NCBI RefSeq assembly: GCF_020921035.1
Contig: NC_063160.1
Location: forward strand, 7,584,501-7,648,500
Origin: Rhodamnia argentea
Taxonomy: Eukaryota; Streptophyta; Magnoliopsida; Myrtales; Myrtaceae
Direction of reading: 5' to 3'
DNA: 64,000 bases
Part shown: piece after piece, positions 22,376 through 32,566 of the stretch
How positions within the stretch are numbered: the first letter of the stretch is position 1
Layout: each line of letters opens with the position of its first letter
Notes under the pieces: model-generated
Seen by the model: only the letters and a program-made list of their open reading frames with translations
What the model was told of the DNA's origin: nothing
The model's database searches: none
Position numbers and translations under genes: made by a program

Positions 22376-22426
22376 ATGGGCGACGGCGGAATTCTGGCGA
22401 TTGAGAACGACGAAGAAGACCTGTGA
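22376..22426 (+). other. Conserved 16-codon upstream ORF (copy B)
   Basis: Encodes MGDGGILAIENDEEDL then TGA. Same length and frame as 17080-17130 with four residue changes, about 625 bases before the second B3 start codon. Confidence 0.35.
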
Positions 22427-22943
22427 ATGAGAATAATCAGTGAGAATCTTTTATGAGCTCTCCGCATCTCCCGAAATCATGCTCTGTTTTTCGTGGCCGA
22501 GCCTCACCTCCCTATCGCCGGATGCGTGAAGGTCCTGGAAGTGTAGATGGAGACTGCGAATGGGGATCGAACTTAGAGGGTAGACGTCCTGGAAGCGTCA
22601 GCGATGATGATTGGAGCCGATGAAGTGGGCTGACGAGAATTCACTCAATTATGTTTGCCAATACATTTTTTCAATGGGATAACAAATTCCGGAGAATCAA
22701 GTACACGTACAAATAAAATCAAGTTGCCGGTTGACAAATTCGGAGGCTGACAACAATTCGTGCTCAATTCGGAGATTTTGAAATCACTCGCCCAAGTAGG
22801 GAGTAAGAACTCAACGGTCACATAGTTGCCGGTTGCCCAAATATTTCCTGATTTGAAAATATCTTATCTTACTGATAATCCGAGCTGCACTCAAAATTCC
22901 CAATTAGAATGTACAAATTGAAATCCCCACGCGTCTTTGTTCT

Positions 22944-22946
<3 letters not shown>

Positions 22947-22980
<34 letters not shown>
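22947..22980. repeat. CT microsatellite in the B3 gene 2 leader
   Basis: Uninterrupted CT dinucleotide run in the region corresponding to the pyrimidine-rich leader of gene 1. It is a likely length-variable site. Confidence 0.9.
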
Positions 22981-22981
<1 letters not shown>

Positions 22982-23051
22982 GCCTTCGTCTCTGTCGATC
23001 TCTCCCAAAACCCACAATCATCGTCTCTTCATCTCTTCATCTCTCGGCGAG

Positions 23052-24179
23052 ATGGGTTTTCCAGCGGCGATGGTTTATTCTCAGTTCACAGGTCGTCTTT
23101 CAAAGAAGGAAAGAGAGATCGATCTCTCATCTCTTCATCTCTTGGCGGACGCAGCTGCATTGGTGTCCGAGGGAAAGCTGAGTCTCCCTTCTTCCATCTG
23201 TGACCTTGACGATGAGAAGAAGGAGACGGCCGTGACCACCACTTTTGGGCCAACCTGTGTTGGATGGGTCGTCAGGAAAAAAAGAACGCTGCGAGCGCGA
23301 AGGCCGACATTCCACGCCCAGAAGTTGGAGTCTGATCCAGTTGTTAGGTATGAGAATTTGACTGGATGATTCAGTGATTAACTCTTCTGAAGCTCTTGCT
23401 TTTACGCAAAATGCCTGTTGACTTGTTTCTGGGTTGATTTCCTTTTTGCCTGTCTGCTTGTTGTTCTGGCAATACTGGTTTTTCTGTTCCTGTTCCGATG
23501 CTTTCTGTTATCGATAATTACTGATACAAAGTATGTCCAAAACAGCAAGCAAGAAACTTGGAGAGGGGTCGCTGAGAACTGCAAGAAGCGGCCACGTGCA
23601 TTGGATTCCACTGAAACCCATAAACCGGATAGGGTTTCCAAGAAACCCAAAAAAACTCTGAAGAAAAGTCCCGCGGTTTTTACCAGACCAACCGAATTGC
23701 CGACAATCTTCATGGACAAAGTACTAGAGATGCGTGGCCGGGATGTGAGGCTTGTGGTGGAAAAGCATCTCTCTGCCACCGACATGAATCCGGGCCAAAG
23801 CAGGCTCTCGGTACCCAAGTCGCAGGTTCTTACAGAATTTTTGAGCGACCAAGAGATTAGAACTCTGGACAGCAAGAAAGGCATTAACGTTTCTCTCGTC
23901 GACCCCTGTCTCGAAGTATATCACGGATTGCAACTCAACAAGTGGAGTTACTCGGGCAAAACTTTTTCATATGTGTTGACCAACCGGTGGAACGCTGTCG
24001 CGCATCCGAGCAAGTCGAATGGACTCGAAAAGGATGGTCTCGTCCAACTATGGTCTTTCAGAGTCGATGGCAACCTTTGCTTTTGCCTCACGACTGTTAA
24101 AGCACCAGAGTCCGATACAAGGGAAAGTATGGCTACCCACAGTGGAATTCTTCATTCTATTTCGGAAAGTAATTCATGA
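23052..24179 (+). CDS. B3 domain (DUF313-type) protein, gene 2
   Basis: Paralogue of the gene at 17461-18731. Exon 1 23052-23347 (donor AG|GTATGA), exon 2 23546-24179 (acceptor AACAG). The intron is 198 bases against 341 in gene 1. The product is again 309 residues: exon 1 is five codons shorter and exon 2 five codons longer, with extra residues around KSPAVFTRPTE before the B3 domain. Domain landmarks: LPTIFMDKVLEMRGRDVRL, QSRLSVPKSQVLTEF, KTFSYVLTNRWNAVAHP, LWSFRVDGNLCFCL. A basic KKPKK stretch precedes the domain. The C terminus after the domain differs most between the two. No stop or frameshift. It is probably a nuclear DNA-binding protein of unknown target. A CT microsatellite lies in the leader. 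Confidence 0.8.
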
Positions 24180-24299
24180 ATGATCTCTGAGTTAAGTAAT
24201 TTTTGCAGTGCATACGTAGTTATATCCCACTTCTTTGTACATTCCTTAAAATTTTGGGTCTAGGTAAATTCAAATTCCTTGTACATAAAAGGAGTGGAC

Positions 24300-25190
24300 C
24301 AAGTTGAGCGTGTAATGACAGAAAATCATTTGTGAAAGAGAGGAGTTTCGATTGAAGACTTGTAGGCATTGGTATTACAATAACTGTTACCTCTTCTGGT
24401 GCAATTCTTTGGAATTCAAATATCCATGAAATAAAAGCTATTTACAGTGGAATCATAAGAGAACCAGCCCCCAATGTGCATCCCTATTCCTTTCTCCCTT
24501 CTATGAACCAACCTCCAGTAAGGAATATAACACAATTATGGGAACCCACAGTAATCCCCGAACTCAAAGCCGATCGATGTTGCACCTTTCTGGAAGTTTT
24601 CCCTCTATCCCGGGCTTCATGAGATGCTGATGAGCTCGATGCCACCACTGATTCCCATTAAGGAATATTTACTAGCAGGGTTCCGCGTGGTCTTGACGAG
24701 GTAAGATGCCTCCATAGGGATCCTGCATCATAGCAATTGTTGGCCAAGTTCCTCTCCATATTGATGTATCCGATCTCGCCCCACTCGGTGGCTCACAAGT
24801 CCCTCATGAGCTGGTACTTGACACCATGTTGCCTCCCGTATCCGACAGCAATCACACCATGGTCCAATGCAGTTCCACATTCGCCAGTGAACATGCCCTG
24901 CAGATTTCAGGGGGGTTTAGGTTAGTTACAAAAGGCATTATGCAGTGTCTCGAAAATCCTCTGTTTTATGACTGCAGAACTAATTTAATTCCCAAGCGGC
25001 TTCATCCTCTGTATCACAGTCCCAATTTCAATCCATCATGGGATCTGTTTTTGATAGAAAACTAAGTTTCATTGCAGCCACTGATTGAACAAGATAACAA
25101 TGTCTTAGGAGTCAATCACATATTCATAAAGTTGGAAAGCTCTGCCTCCAGCTTCAATGGCAACACTTCATGGGTTTTTTTTTTTTCGGT
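24300..25190 (-). pseudogene. Cysteine protease pseudogene (last exon, intron 3, part of exon 3)
   Basis: Collinear with 38110-39005 of the intact protease gene, including 3' untranslated sequence (GGTGCAATTCTT; AGCTATTTACAGTGGAATCA). The former last exon is about 24617-24897. The block that should encode RNSWG has Asn changed to Asp and Trp changed to a stop, and a 4-base deletion near 24728 shifts the frame. Intron 3 and the SVAIEAGG part of exon 3 follow. Exons 1 and 2 are absent. Dead fragment. Confidence 0.85.
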
Positions 25191-25194
25191 CCAA

Positions 25195-25700
25195 AACACT
25201 TCGTGGGTTTACATTGCATAAGGCCAAGAGACATAAAAAGAAAAGGAGTGATTGACTTATGTCGGTGTGCATGTTTGATGTTTGTGACCATTTGGGTTGT
25301 TGTGAAACAAGTATTCTACTCATAAAGGAGCTTAGAGAACTTCTTGGTGATGATTTCAAACCCAGAAATGTGGCACTATGATAGGTACATAAGAGGAAAT
25401 TACGTGAGAAAGCTATAGCAGACCAAGTCAAATCCCAGTCAACTGTTTGCTAACTGGAGCTTAATTGGAGGAAGAGCTTACAAAAAGCTAATGCTGGATA
25501 TAGGCAACCAAATCCACGTCAATTGATTGCCAGAACTCTACAAATTATAAAACTTTTTGCCTACATATTTTTGAGCTGTCCGAGTAGTTATTGAGAAGGA
25601 AGTACTACAAAAGCAGTTCCGGAGCCTATGGAACAAGGAAGGAGTGCACCGCCGAAGATAGAGAAATCAGTAAGTCGTGAGAGATGACTCACTAGAATGG
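25195..25700. repeat. Block segment shared with 19276-19600
   Basis: Same segment as in block A. At 25160-25205 a poly-T tract with CGGTCCA is bracketed by AACACTTCATGGG and AACACTTCGTGGG, a 13-base near-identical direct repeat absent from block A. Confidence 0.6.
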
Positions 25701-25719
25701 TCATTTAGATAGGAAGCAT

Positions 25720-26250
25720 CCTATACTCTTTGCCTCAAAGAAGACAAACTAGCAGCAGCAGCATCAACTCCCAGCTTTATGATACTTTTCCTATTCCAAG
25801 CATCCGAGCTTGTCTTATGTTCGGGAACCTCGGCAATGGGACTCAGCAACTCTGCTTCTTTCGGGTGTAGCGACACCATGGCTTGAGCTTTTGTTATAAC
25901 CAAATGCATCATCATTCACTGTATAAAGTATCTTCTTTATTGCTCTCATAATCTGCCGAAGTAGAAGTTAATAGGTGTCTTCTTTATTGCTCCCACAATC
26001 TGCCAAAGAAGAAGTTAATAAGTAATCAGTGTTCAGACAGCAACAGAGATGAATAAAACATGTATGCCTGAAACAAAAGGCAAGTATGCCTATGCCTGGA
26101 GCAAATGCTTGATAGAAACATTAAGAGTAGGTATTCTATTTCAGGTTACTGGCCCAAGATCTCAACAGCTCCAAGTGTTTCAAAGTAGAAATTTCTCTCC
26201 TCAAGACTATCCACTGATGGCTTCAATTCTATTATCCGCAGCATAATTTT
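25720..26250 (-). pseudogene. EB1c-like pseudogene fragment E1
   Basis: Minus strand, 5' to 3': an EBH-like exon at 26245-26155 (IIELKPSVDSLEERNFYF, then ETLGAVEIL), an intron-like stretch, a duplicated splice-acceptor/exon-start (GGAGCAATAAAGAAG occurs twice, about 25930-26010), and a last exon ending near 25721 (KAQAMVSLHPKEAELLSPIA ... SSLRQRV). The last exon has lost the canonical LYAADD reading in frame. No N-terminal microtubule-binding exons are present. Pseudogene. Confidence 0.65.
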
Positions 26251-26639
26251 TATTTTGACCGCCAGAAATTACCAAACTTGTTTAATTACTTCTCACTTTG
26301 AGTACCTTTTCATCATATGCCGAACTTGCGGTTAAACCACTTGGAGGCCGCCCTATCTACAACATCAACAGTTATGCATCTGAAAAAACAAAACCAATAA
26401 AGATTTTAACTTTTATTTGCAAAGAAAATCTGATAAGCATTGCAGAAGAGACACTACCCTCGTTGCTAAGTTAGACAGACCACACAGGAAGGCCCCTCTT
26501 TATCCTTGGTGATCCTACTGTCTACAGAGTTGTAAAAACTGGCGACATTTGATCAAACTGTTCAACTGCAGGCCCTTTGGTTCAATGAATTGTTTCAGAA
26601 CCATCGACTTTTTACCTTGTCCCTTTCTTTTCCAATCTA

Positions 26640-27030
26640 ATCCCAAATTATTAGGTTCGAAGAAGACAAAGTAGTAGCAGCAGCATCACTTGAGAACCTC
26701 AGCAATGGGACTCGGTAACTCTGCTCCTTTCTGGTGTGTAGTGACACCAGGGCTCGAGCTTTTGCTACAACCGATGCATCATCATCTGCCAAAGAAGAAG
26801 TTAATAAGTAATCACCATCTAGACAGCAATAGAGATGAACAAAGCAAGTATGCTTGAAACAAAGGCGAGGATGCCTATGCCCAGAGCAAATGCTTGATAG
26901 AAACATTATGGGTGGGTATTCTATTTCTGGTTACTGGCCCAAGATCTCAATATCTCCGAGTTTTTCAAAGTAGAAATTTCTCTCCTCAAGGCTGTCCACT
27001 GGTGGCTTCAACTCTATTATCTGCAGCATA
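26640..27030 (-). pseudogene. EB1c-like pseudogene fragment E2
   Basis: Second tandem copy. The EBH-like exon at 27030-26935 reads MLQIIELKPPVDSLEERNF, then YFEKLGDIEILG, the best match to the family among the four copies. The last exon (about 26885-26640) is truncated and frameshifted in its second half (DDASVVAKARALVSLH then off frame). It lacks the GGAGCAATAAAGAAG exon start. Confidence 0.65.
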
Positions 27031-27059
27031 TGTTCTGCTTGCCAGAACCTTAAACATTC

Positions 27060-27320
27060 GGCAGGGTTTAGGTTAGTTATAATAAGGCATTATGCAGTGT
27101 CTTGAAAACCCCAGGCGGTTGTGCATTTTTTTCTATCAATTGGGGCTCTCCCTCTCTGTTTAGGTTATTTATAACAAAGCATTATGCGGTCAAATCCCAG
27201 TCAACTGTGTGCTAACTGGAGCTTAATATGAGGAAGAGCTTAGAATAGCTCAGGCTGCATATAGGCTGTCAAATCCAAGTCAACTGTTTGCCAGAACCTT
27301 AAACATTAAATGACTTTTCG
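27060..27320. repeat. Rearranged pieces of block segments
   Basis: Holds shuffled short copies of the GTTTAGGTTAGTTA intron start of the protease gene, CATTATGCGGT, and CAACTGTGTGCTAACTGGAG from the 19.3/25.2-kb segment. Non-coding. Confidence 0.5.
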
Positions 27321-27479
27321 AACATATTATAGAGCTGTCTAAATAGTTAATGCGAAGGAAGAACAACAAAAGCAGTTCCCAAGCCTGTGGGACAAAGAAG
27401 TAATGCACCGCTAAAATCAGAGGACTCAGTAAGTGGTGAAAGATGACAAACTAGAATGAACATTAGATTGCAAGCTTCC

Positions 27480-28010
27480 TAAATTCTTTGCCTCAAAGAA
27501 GACATAGTAGTAGTAGCAGCAGCATCAACTTCCGGGTTCATAGTACTTTTCCTATTCCAAGTATCCGAGCTAGTTCTTTGTTCGGGCACCTCAGCAATGG
27601 GACTCAGTAACTCTGCTTCTTTCTGGTGTAGCGACACCATGGCTTGAGCTTTTGCTACAACTGATGCGTCATCATCTGCTGCATAAAGTAACTTCTTTAT
27701 TGCTCCCACAGTCTGCCAAAGTAGAAGTTAATAAGTATCTCCTTTATTGCTCCCACAACCTGCCAAAGTAGAAGTTTGTCAGTAATCAGCGTTTAGACAG
27801 CAAAAGGGATGAACAAAACAAGTATGCCTGAAAGAAAGGGCAAGTATACCTGGAACAAATGGTAGATAGAAACAGTACAGGTGAGTATTCTATTTCAGGA
27901 TATTGGCCCGAGATCTCAATATCTCTGATTTTTTGCAAAGTAGAAATCTAACTCCTGCTCAAGATTATCCACTGATGGCTTCAAACTCTATTCTCTGCAG
28001 CATAATTTTG
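27480..28010 (-). pseudogene. EB1c-like pseudogene fragment E3
   Basis: Third tandem copy. It has the best-preserved last exon (27720-27480): VGAIKKLLYAADDDASVVAK, then QAMVSLHQKEAELLSPIAE, ending SSLRQRI and a stop. Its acceptor region is duplicated in tandem (GGGAGCAATAAAG twice within 27675-27770), as in E1. The EBH-like exon at about 28010-27930 is badly damaged. No N-terminal exons, so not a functional gene as it stands. Confidence 0.65.
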
Positions 28011-28019
28011 TTCTCATTG

Positions 28020-28460
28020 CCAGAAATTACCCGACTTGTTTAAGCACTTCTAACTTGAAATAACATTTCATCATCTGCCGAACTGCGCTAGGCATTGCTC
28101 TGGACATCTTGGGTCTGATCAGTCAAGCTTGCAGAAGGATCGACATAGATGTAGAAAGTATATACCCCTGGAAGCCCTATCTCCAACATCAAAAGATTTG
28201 CATCTAACAAAACGAAAACAATAATGATTTCAATTTTCATTTGGAAAGTAAATCGATCAAGCATTGCGGAAGACGCTACCCTCGTTACCAAGTGAGGCAC
28301 CAACACAGGAAGGCCCCTCTTTATCCTTGATCATGGAATAAATCTAGCAACCTAGTATATGCTGTTTAGCGTACTACAGAGTTGTAGAAAAACTGGAAAG
28401 CTCCATGATTGTGACATTTGATCAAACAGTTCAAATGCAGGCCCTTTGGTTGAAGGCATT
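28020..28460. repeat. Right edge of block B, shared with 19770-20045
   Basis: Shares CCCTATCTCCAACATCAA, GGAAGGCCCCTC and CATTTGATCAAACAGTTCAA with block A, in the same order. Partial versions occur near 26345-26590. It is the right limit of the duplicated B3 block. Confidence 0.6.
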
Positions 28461-29309
28461 GTTGCAAAACCCATCCACTTATCACCTCGGCCCTTCCTTT
28501 GCCAACCAGCACCCAAATGAAATGACATGGCAAAAACAAGAAACGCCAAAAGACCGAACAATTTCTTCTCCAAAAGGGCAAAAGCTTTCCTCACGAAATC
28601 GCCCAAAAAGGAAAACCCTTAAAAAAAAACACACACACACACACACAAAACAAAAGGCAAGGGGCATTGCCATTGCCATACTGTCGACCTTTTCTTCACA
28701 GACCCTGAGGGAGGATCGAAAATGGCGGGGCCCCGTAGAAATCTATTCTTCATGTTTTCCTCCCCTAAACTTTCTCTAATTCTTTTCGGACGTCGGATTT
28801 TCGTTTCTCCCTCCATTGAGAGAGAGAGAGAGATGTGGGTCAACTTACTTAAATGGAATTTAGGGAAATATTACTCAATATCTCATTAATTTCACATCAG
28901 GTTTGCATTAATTAACCATTTAAGAACACATAGTCGGGTAATCCAAATTTCTACTTCTTCCCCCACATTACTTAATTGCGATTCGTTTTTCTTAAAATAT
29001 CTCGTTAGTTCTATTAGTTTATTCATCAAATATTAACGGTTTTTATTTAGTGAGATTTGTGTTTTCTGATAAACATACCTTTTTAACTAATTTATTTTTC
29101 TCCGTCTTTTTTTTTTTTTTTCATTTTTTTTGGGAATCACGGGTAAAAGAGACATTTCCTTTTAAAAATGATATGAAAATACAATTTTACACTTTAAAAA
29201 TCACGCACATTGCACATGTTAATGGAAAATATAAGTCAGTATTAACGGCGGTAACAAAATGGAAGTTCGGAGAGTTTAATGTGTAATCTGGGAAAGTATT
29301 TGATCTTTC
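28461..29309. other. Intergenic
   Basis: CA microsatellite at 28628-28648 and a GA run near 28818-28832. The rest is AT-rich and I see no gene. Confidence 0.45.
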
Positions 29310-29480
29310 GGAGCGGACGCAAATCTTTGCTTTTGCCTCACGAAGGTTGAAGAAGCAATAGGCGGAGGGGGTGGAAAGTGTGGCTCCTCTCATGAGTTGA
29401 TCGTCAATCTATTTCCGGAAGTAATTCAAAAATGATCTCTGAGTTAAGCAATTTTTTTGGGTGCATAATGCATATCTCGT
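29310..29480 (+). pseudogene. 3'-end relic of a third B3 gene
   Basis: Aligns to the last codons and 3' flank of B3 gene 1 (18640-18760): TTTGCTTTTGCCTCACGAAG, GTTGAAGAAGCA, GTGTGGCTCCTCTCA, AATGATCTCTGAGTTA. The B3 domain itself is missing. Evidence that the B3 array once had at least three members. Confidence 0.75.
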
Positions 29481-30829
29481 TAAATTCACATTCCTTCTAC
29501 ATTCTTTAAGATTTTGAATATAAAAGGTATGGAGGTATTTTTGACATTTTATTGATGGACGAGTATTCTAGAGCAATTTTCATGAAACAAGAGAGCAAAT
29601 CGATTTTCCTGATTGACCAAAAAAATGGCCATATAGTCGAGTTGGTCGATTTATATAGGGAATTGCTTCATCAAGAGATTGCATCGAGTACGAATTAAAT
29701 ATAAGACCTTGTGTTATAGTTCAATTTAGAGCCATTTCAACTTCAAATCAACGAGAATCTCTTGAAAAATGGAGCCATTTCACCAGCAAAATATTTATTT
29801 TATTATTCGAAACAAAAATCACACATGTAGATTGCATTCACATTAAATGACTTTCTATAAGTGAAAGACTTAAAATAAAAAATGCATGCAGTTTTAATGA
29901 TGAATGATGTGACCTTCTTGAAACAGAAATGCGTTCTATTTGTAGTACCTCTTGTTCCCACTCAATTAGGTTGAATTTAGTGACCTAGTGCATAAAATTA
30001 TAGTATCCAAACAGCAGCGTAAGAAATTAAGGGCTTGGTCGTATATCATGTTGCAAAATTAATAATGGGTGCAAAAAAACAAATTTTGAGTTCTCTTCCT
30101 AAGCTAATCAAGACAAAAACAAACAAGAAGAACAAGTGAAATTTGTTGTGGTAGGCCACATTAGCATTATCTGGTGGGCTTGATGTTTGCCTGCACTAAG
30201 CAATCAATAATGTGATGGTCTAGCATTATCTAGTGGCCACGCGACACGTGGTAGCTTACTAACCGTTGATTTGCCTGAACATGAATTACACATGGTAAGA
30301 TCCAATCCGTTAACCATTGTAACCATCTCATTATAAATTTGAGTACGTTGGAGGGAGACTTTGCAATTGAAAGCTCTAATGACTTGCATGTTTCCCACAT
30401 ATACCTTCTGTAGTTAAGTGAATTGAAGCAATGACACTTTTTCTCCATTGTTATAATTAAAATCGTATGATCCATATACATTTTCTGCTACATCTTGCTT
30501 ACTGGCCTCCTCCACTTGTGTCGCTGTCTAGAATTTCAGTGTCATTGCTTATCTCCATGTCTACTATGTATGTCTGGATCCCGGAGCCTCCTCCTGCACT
30601 TTTGTCGATCTTTAATTGGTCAGACTTTTTTGGCTTCAAACCTTTTTACTTGGTCATTGAGCAAGCAAACCAAAGATACACAAGTTCTTTGAAGCTGATG
30701 GCAAGCTAATTAGAAGTTTTTCTCATGTTGGCAAGCTAACAAGAACAAATAATGGTAAGAATACAAACAAAAGTGAAACGTCAAGATTAAGATGCACAAT
30801 CTACAACATCACGGATACGGCTTTTGGCA
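29481..30829. other. Intergenic
   Basis: AT-rich, no credible coding frame, no RNA gene or clear repeat recognised. Confidence 0.4.
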
Positions 30830-31010
30830 TGCCAACAAAACTAAATGGGTGAAAGCAAATTCAGGGGAAAGATTCAAGATTTGTGAGAGAGAGAGACGAT
30901 TTCGCCAAATCCTAAAAGGAGCTACTTTGACGACGAGCGAGGATACTAACCTTGAGGGTAAGCGAGCAAGAGAGGCGGCCGACTCAAGCGAGGCGACGGA
31001 CTGAGACTCA
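30830..31010 (+). repeat. Dispersed direct repeat, left copy
   Basis: Matches 31708-31875: CTAAATGGGTGAAAGCA, GAGAGAGAGACGATTTCGCC, GCTACTTTGACG, AAGCGAGCAAGAGAGGCGGC. Each copy has a small plus-strand frame with ERERRFRQI and GATLT, conserved between the two copies but without a known domain. Confidence 0.75.
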
Positions 31011-31081
31011 TTGGACATCTTGTATTTTCGGGAAAGTAGGAAAACAATCAGCACCTAGGCCGGTTTCAAATAAGATGATAA

Positions 31082-31683
31082 TGTTAGATATTTTAGCAGT
31101 TTTGAAGTATTTCTGAAGGCTTTGATAATAGTTATGATCAACTATAAAGTTTCCATTTTGTAATGGTTTTACAACGGCCGTATAACAGCTTTCTATTCGT
31201 CATATAACGACTTTACAATGGTGATATAACGATTCTCTAACGGCTTTCTAATGGTCATATAGCGGTTTTGTAATGTACGATTTATGTCTTCATAAATCAT
31301 CTATTATTATACAACGGCTTTATAACAATTTTTCAAAAGCTCTATTTTATCTTGAATATAAATTGAACTTCAAGAGATAATCTTATTATATACCAAATTA
31401 CCAAGAGAATTTCCTTTCATTCTGTTACTTTTCCTTGCTGTGTTATACACATAACGTTGTTCATATTCCTTTTAATATTCGGTGCGGAATATAGGAGAAG
31501 GTCTGTTGTATCTTGGGAGGATGACCGTTAAAAGCCTTATGCATCGAGTTTGTACTCCGAGCTGTGGAATTATACTTAAGGATAGTGCTTGCACGCCTTA
31601 GATAATTGTTTTTACTTTTTTCGTCTTTTCCAACACATTTTCCATAGTTGTTATTTTTCATATTATTTAATATTTTTCCAACA
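31082..31683. mobile_element. 602-bp solo LTR with 5-bp target duplication
   Basis: Begins TGTTAGAT and ends TCCAACA, the expected TG...CA termini of an LTR, and is flanked by GATAA on both sides (31077-31081 and 31684-31688). No internal retrotransposon sequence, primer-binding site or polypurine tract adjoins it, so it is a solo LTR left by LTR-LTR recombination. The interior has repeated AACGGCTTT / CATATAACG motifs at 31170-31270. Confidence 0.8.
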
Positions 31684-31704
31684 GATAATTGGGTTGTTAA
31701 AATC

Positions 31705-31970
31705 AATAAAGCTAAATGGGTGAAAGCAGATTCAAGCGGAAGTTTCAAGATTAGAGAGAGAGAGAGACGATTTCGCCAAATCCGAAAAGGTGCTACTTTG
31801 ACGGCAAGCAAGCATACCAACCTTGGGGGAAAGCGAGCAAGAGAGGCGGCTAACTCGGGCGAGGCGGCGCGGGCAAGGCGAGGCAGCGCGGTGTCGTCGT
31901 TGTGCGAGAGTAGAGAGCCGAGGGCGACAGAGTACTGGAGGGACAAAGAGCGAGAGAGAACATGATGAGA
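31705..31970 (+). repeat. Dispersed direct repeat, right copy
   Basis: Second copy of the 30830-31010 repeat, extended by a GC-rich GGCGAGGCGGCG stretch. The solo LTR lies between the two copies. Confidence 0.75.
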
Positions 31971-32097
31971 TTAGGGCGAGTGAGGTAGGTAACGAGTAGA
32001 AGTCGTTTATAGTTGAAATGATGTATTGCGTTTCAAAAGGGCGAGTGAGGCAAGTAACGGCTACAAGTCATTTATAGTTGAAATAAGGTATTGCGTC

Positions 32098-32508
32098 TCA
32101 AAAAAATTCAAACGCTAAATGAAAGGGAAAAGACTCCCGAACCAACTGGTCCAGGCCGAACCGAAGCGTTCGGAGTTTAAAGCCAAAAATCTCCTCCACT
32201 TCTTGCAAGTTGTAACTCAGCACAACACATAACGTGCATCGTGATTGTGCTGCTGAGTGGCCGAGCTTCTCCTTCGGGATCCGCACCTCCCTAGAGAAGA
32301 CAATGGGTAGAAACGACTCTGAGGATGCTGAGTCTGTGTCCGGGGACCTGGAGGGCGTTCTTGGTCCTCTTCCAGAGCTTGGGGGCCCATTTTGCGGGGA
32401 CTGCGGAGGCCCAAGATGAAGAAAGAGGCGGCAGGTCGTTGCGAGGATGGGTAAGATAAGTCTTGCGGTGGTGCGGAAGGCGAGAGGGTGGAGGGGGGAT
32501 TTGGACAA
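32098..32508 (-). other. Unidentified open frame, minus strand
   Basis: A 136-codon frame with a Pro/Ser-rich middle, preceded on the minus strand by a pyrimidine-rich CTCTCC leader-like stretch (32510-32560) such as plant promoters often have. I recognise no domain, and other frames here are also open. It could be the first exon of a gene cut off by the satellite array, or non-coding. Low confidence that it is expressed. Confidence 0.2.
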
Positions 32509-32566
32509 GAGCTAGGAAGAGGGAGAGGGGAGGAGAGAGAAAGTGTGAAGTTTTGGGAGAGAGAAG

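Noticed and set aside
28405..28779. 124-codon plus-strand ORF
   Set aside because: It spans the end of the duplicated block and a CA microsatellite; no domain or conservation in block A beyond the first codons.
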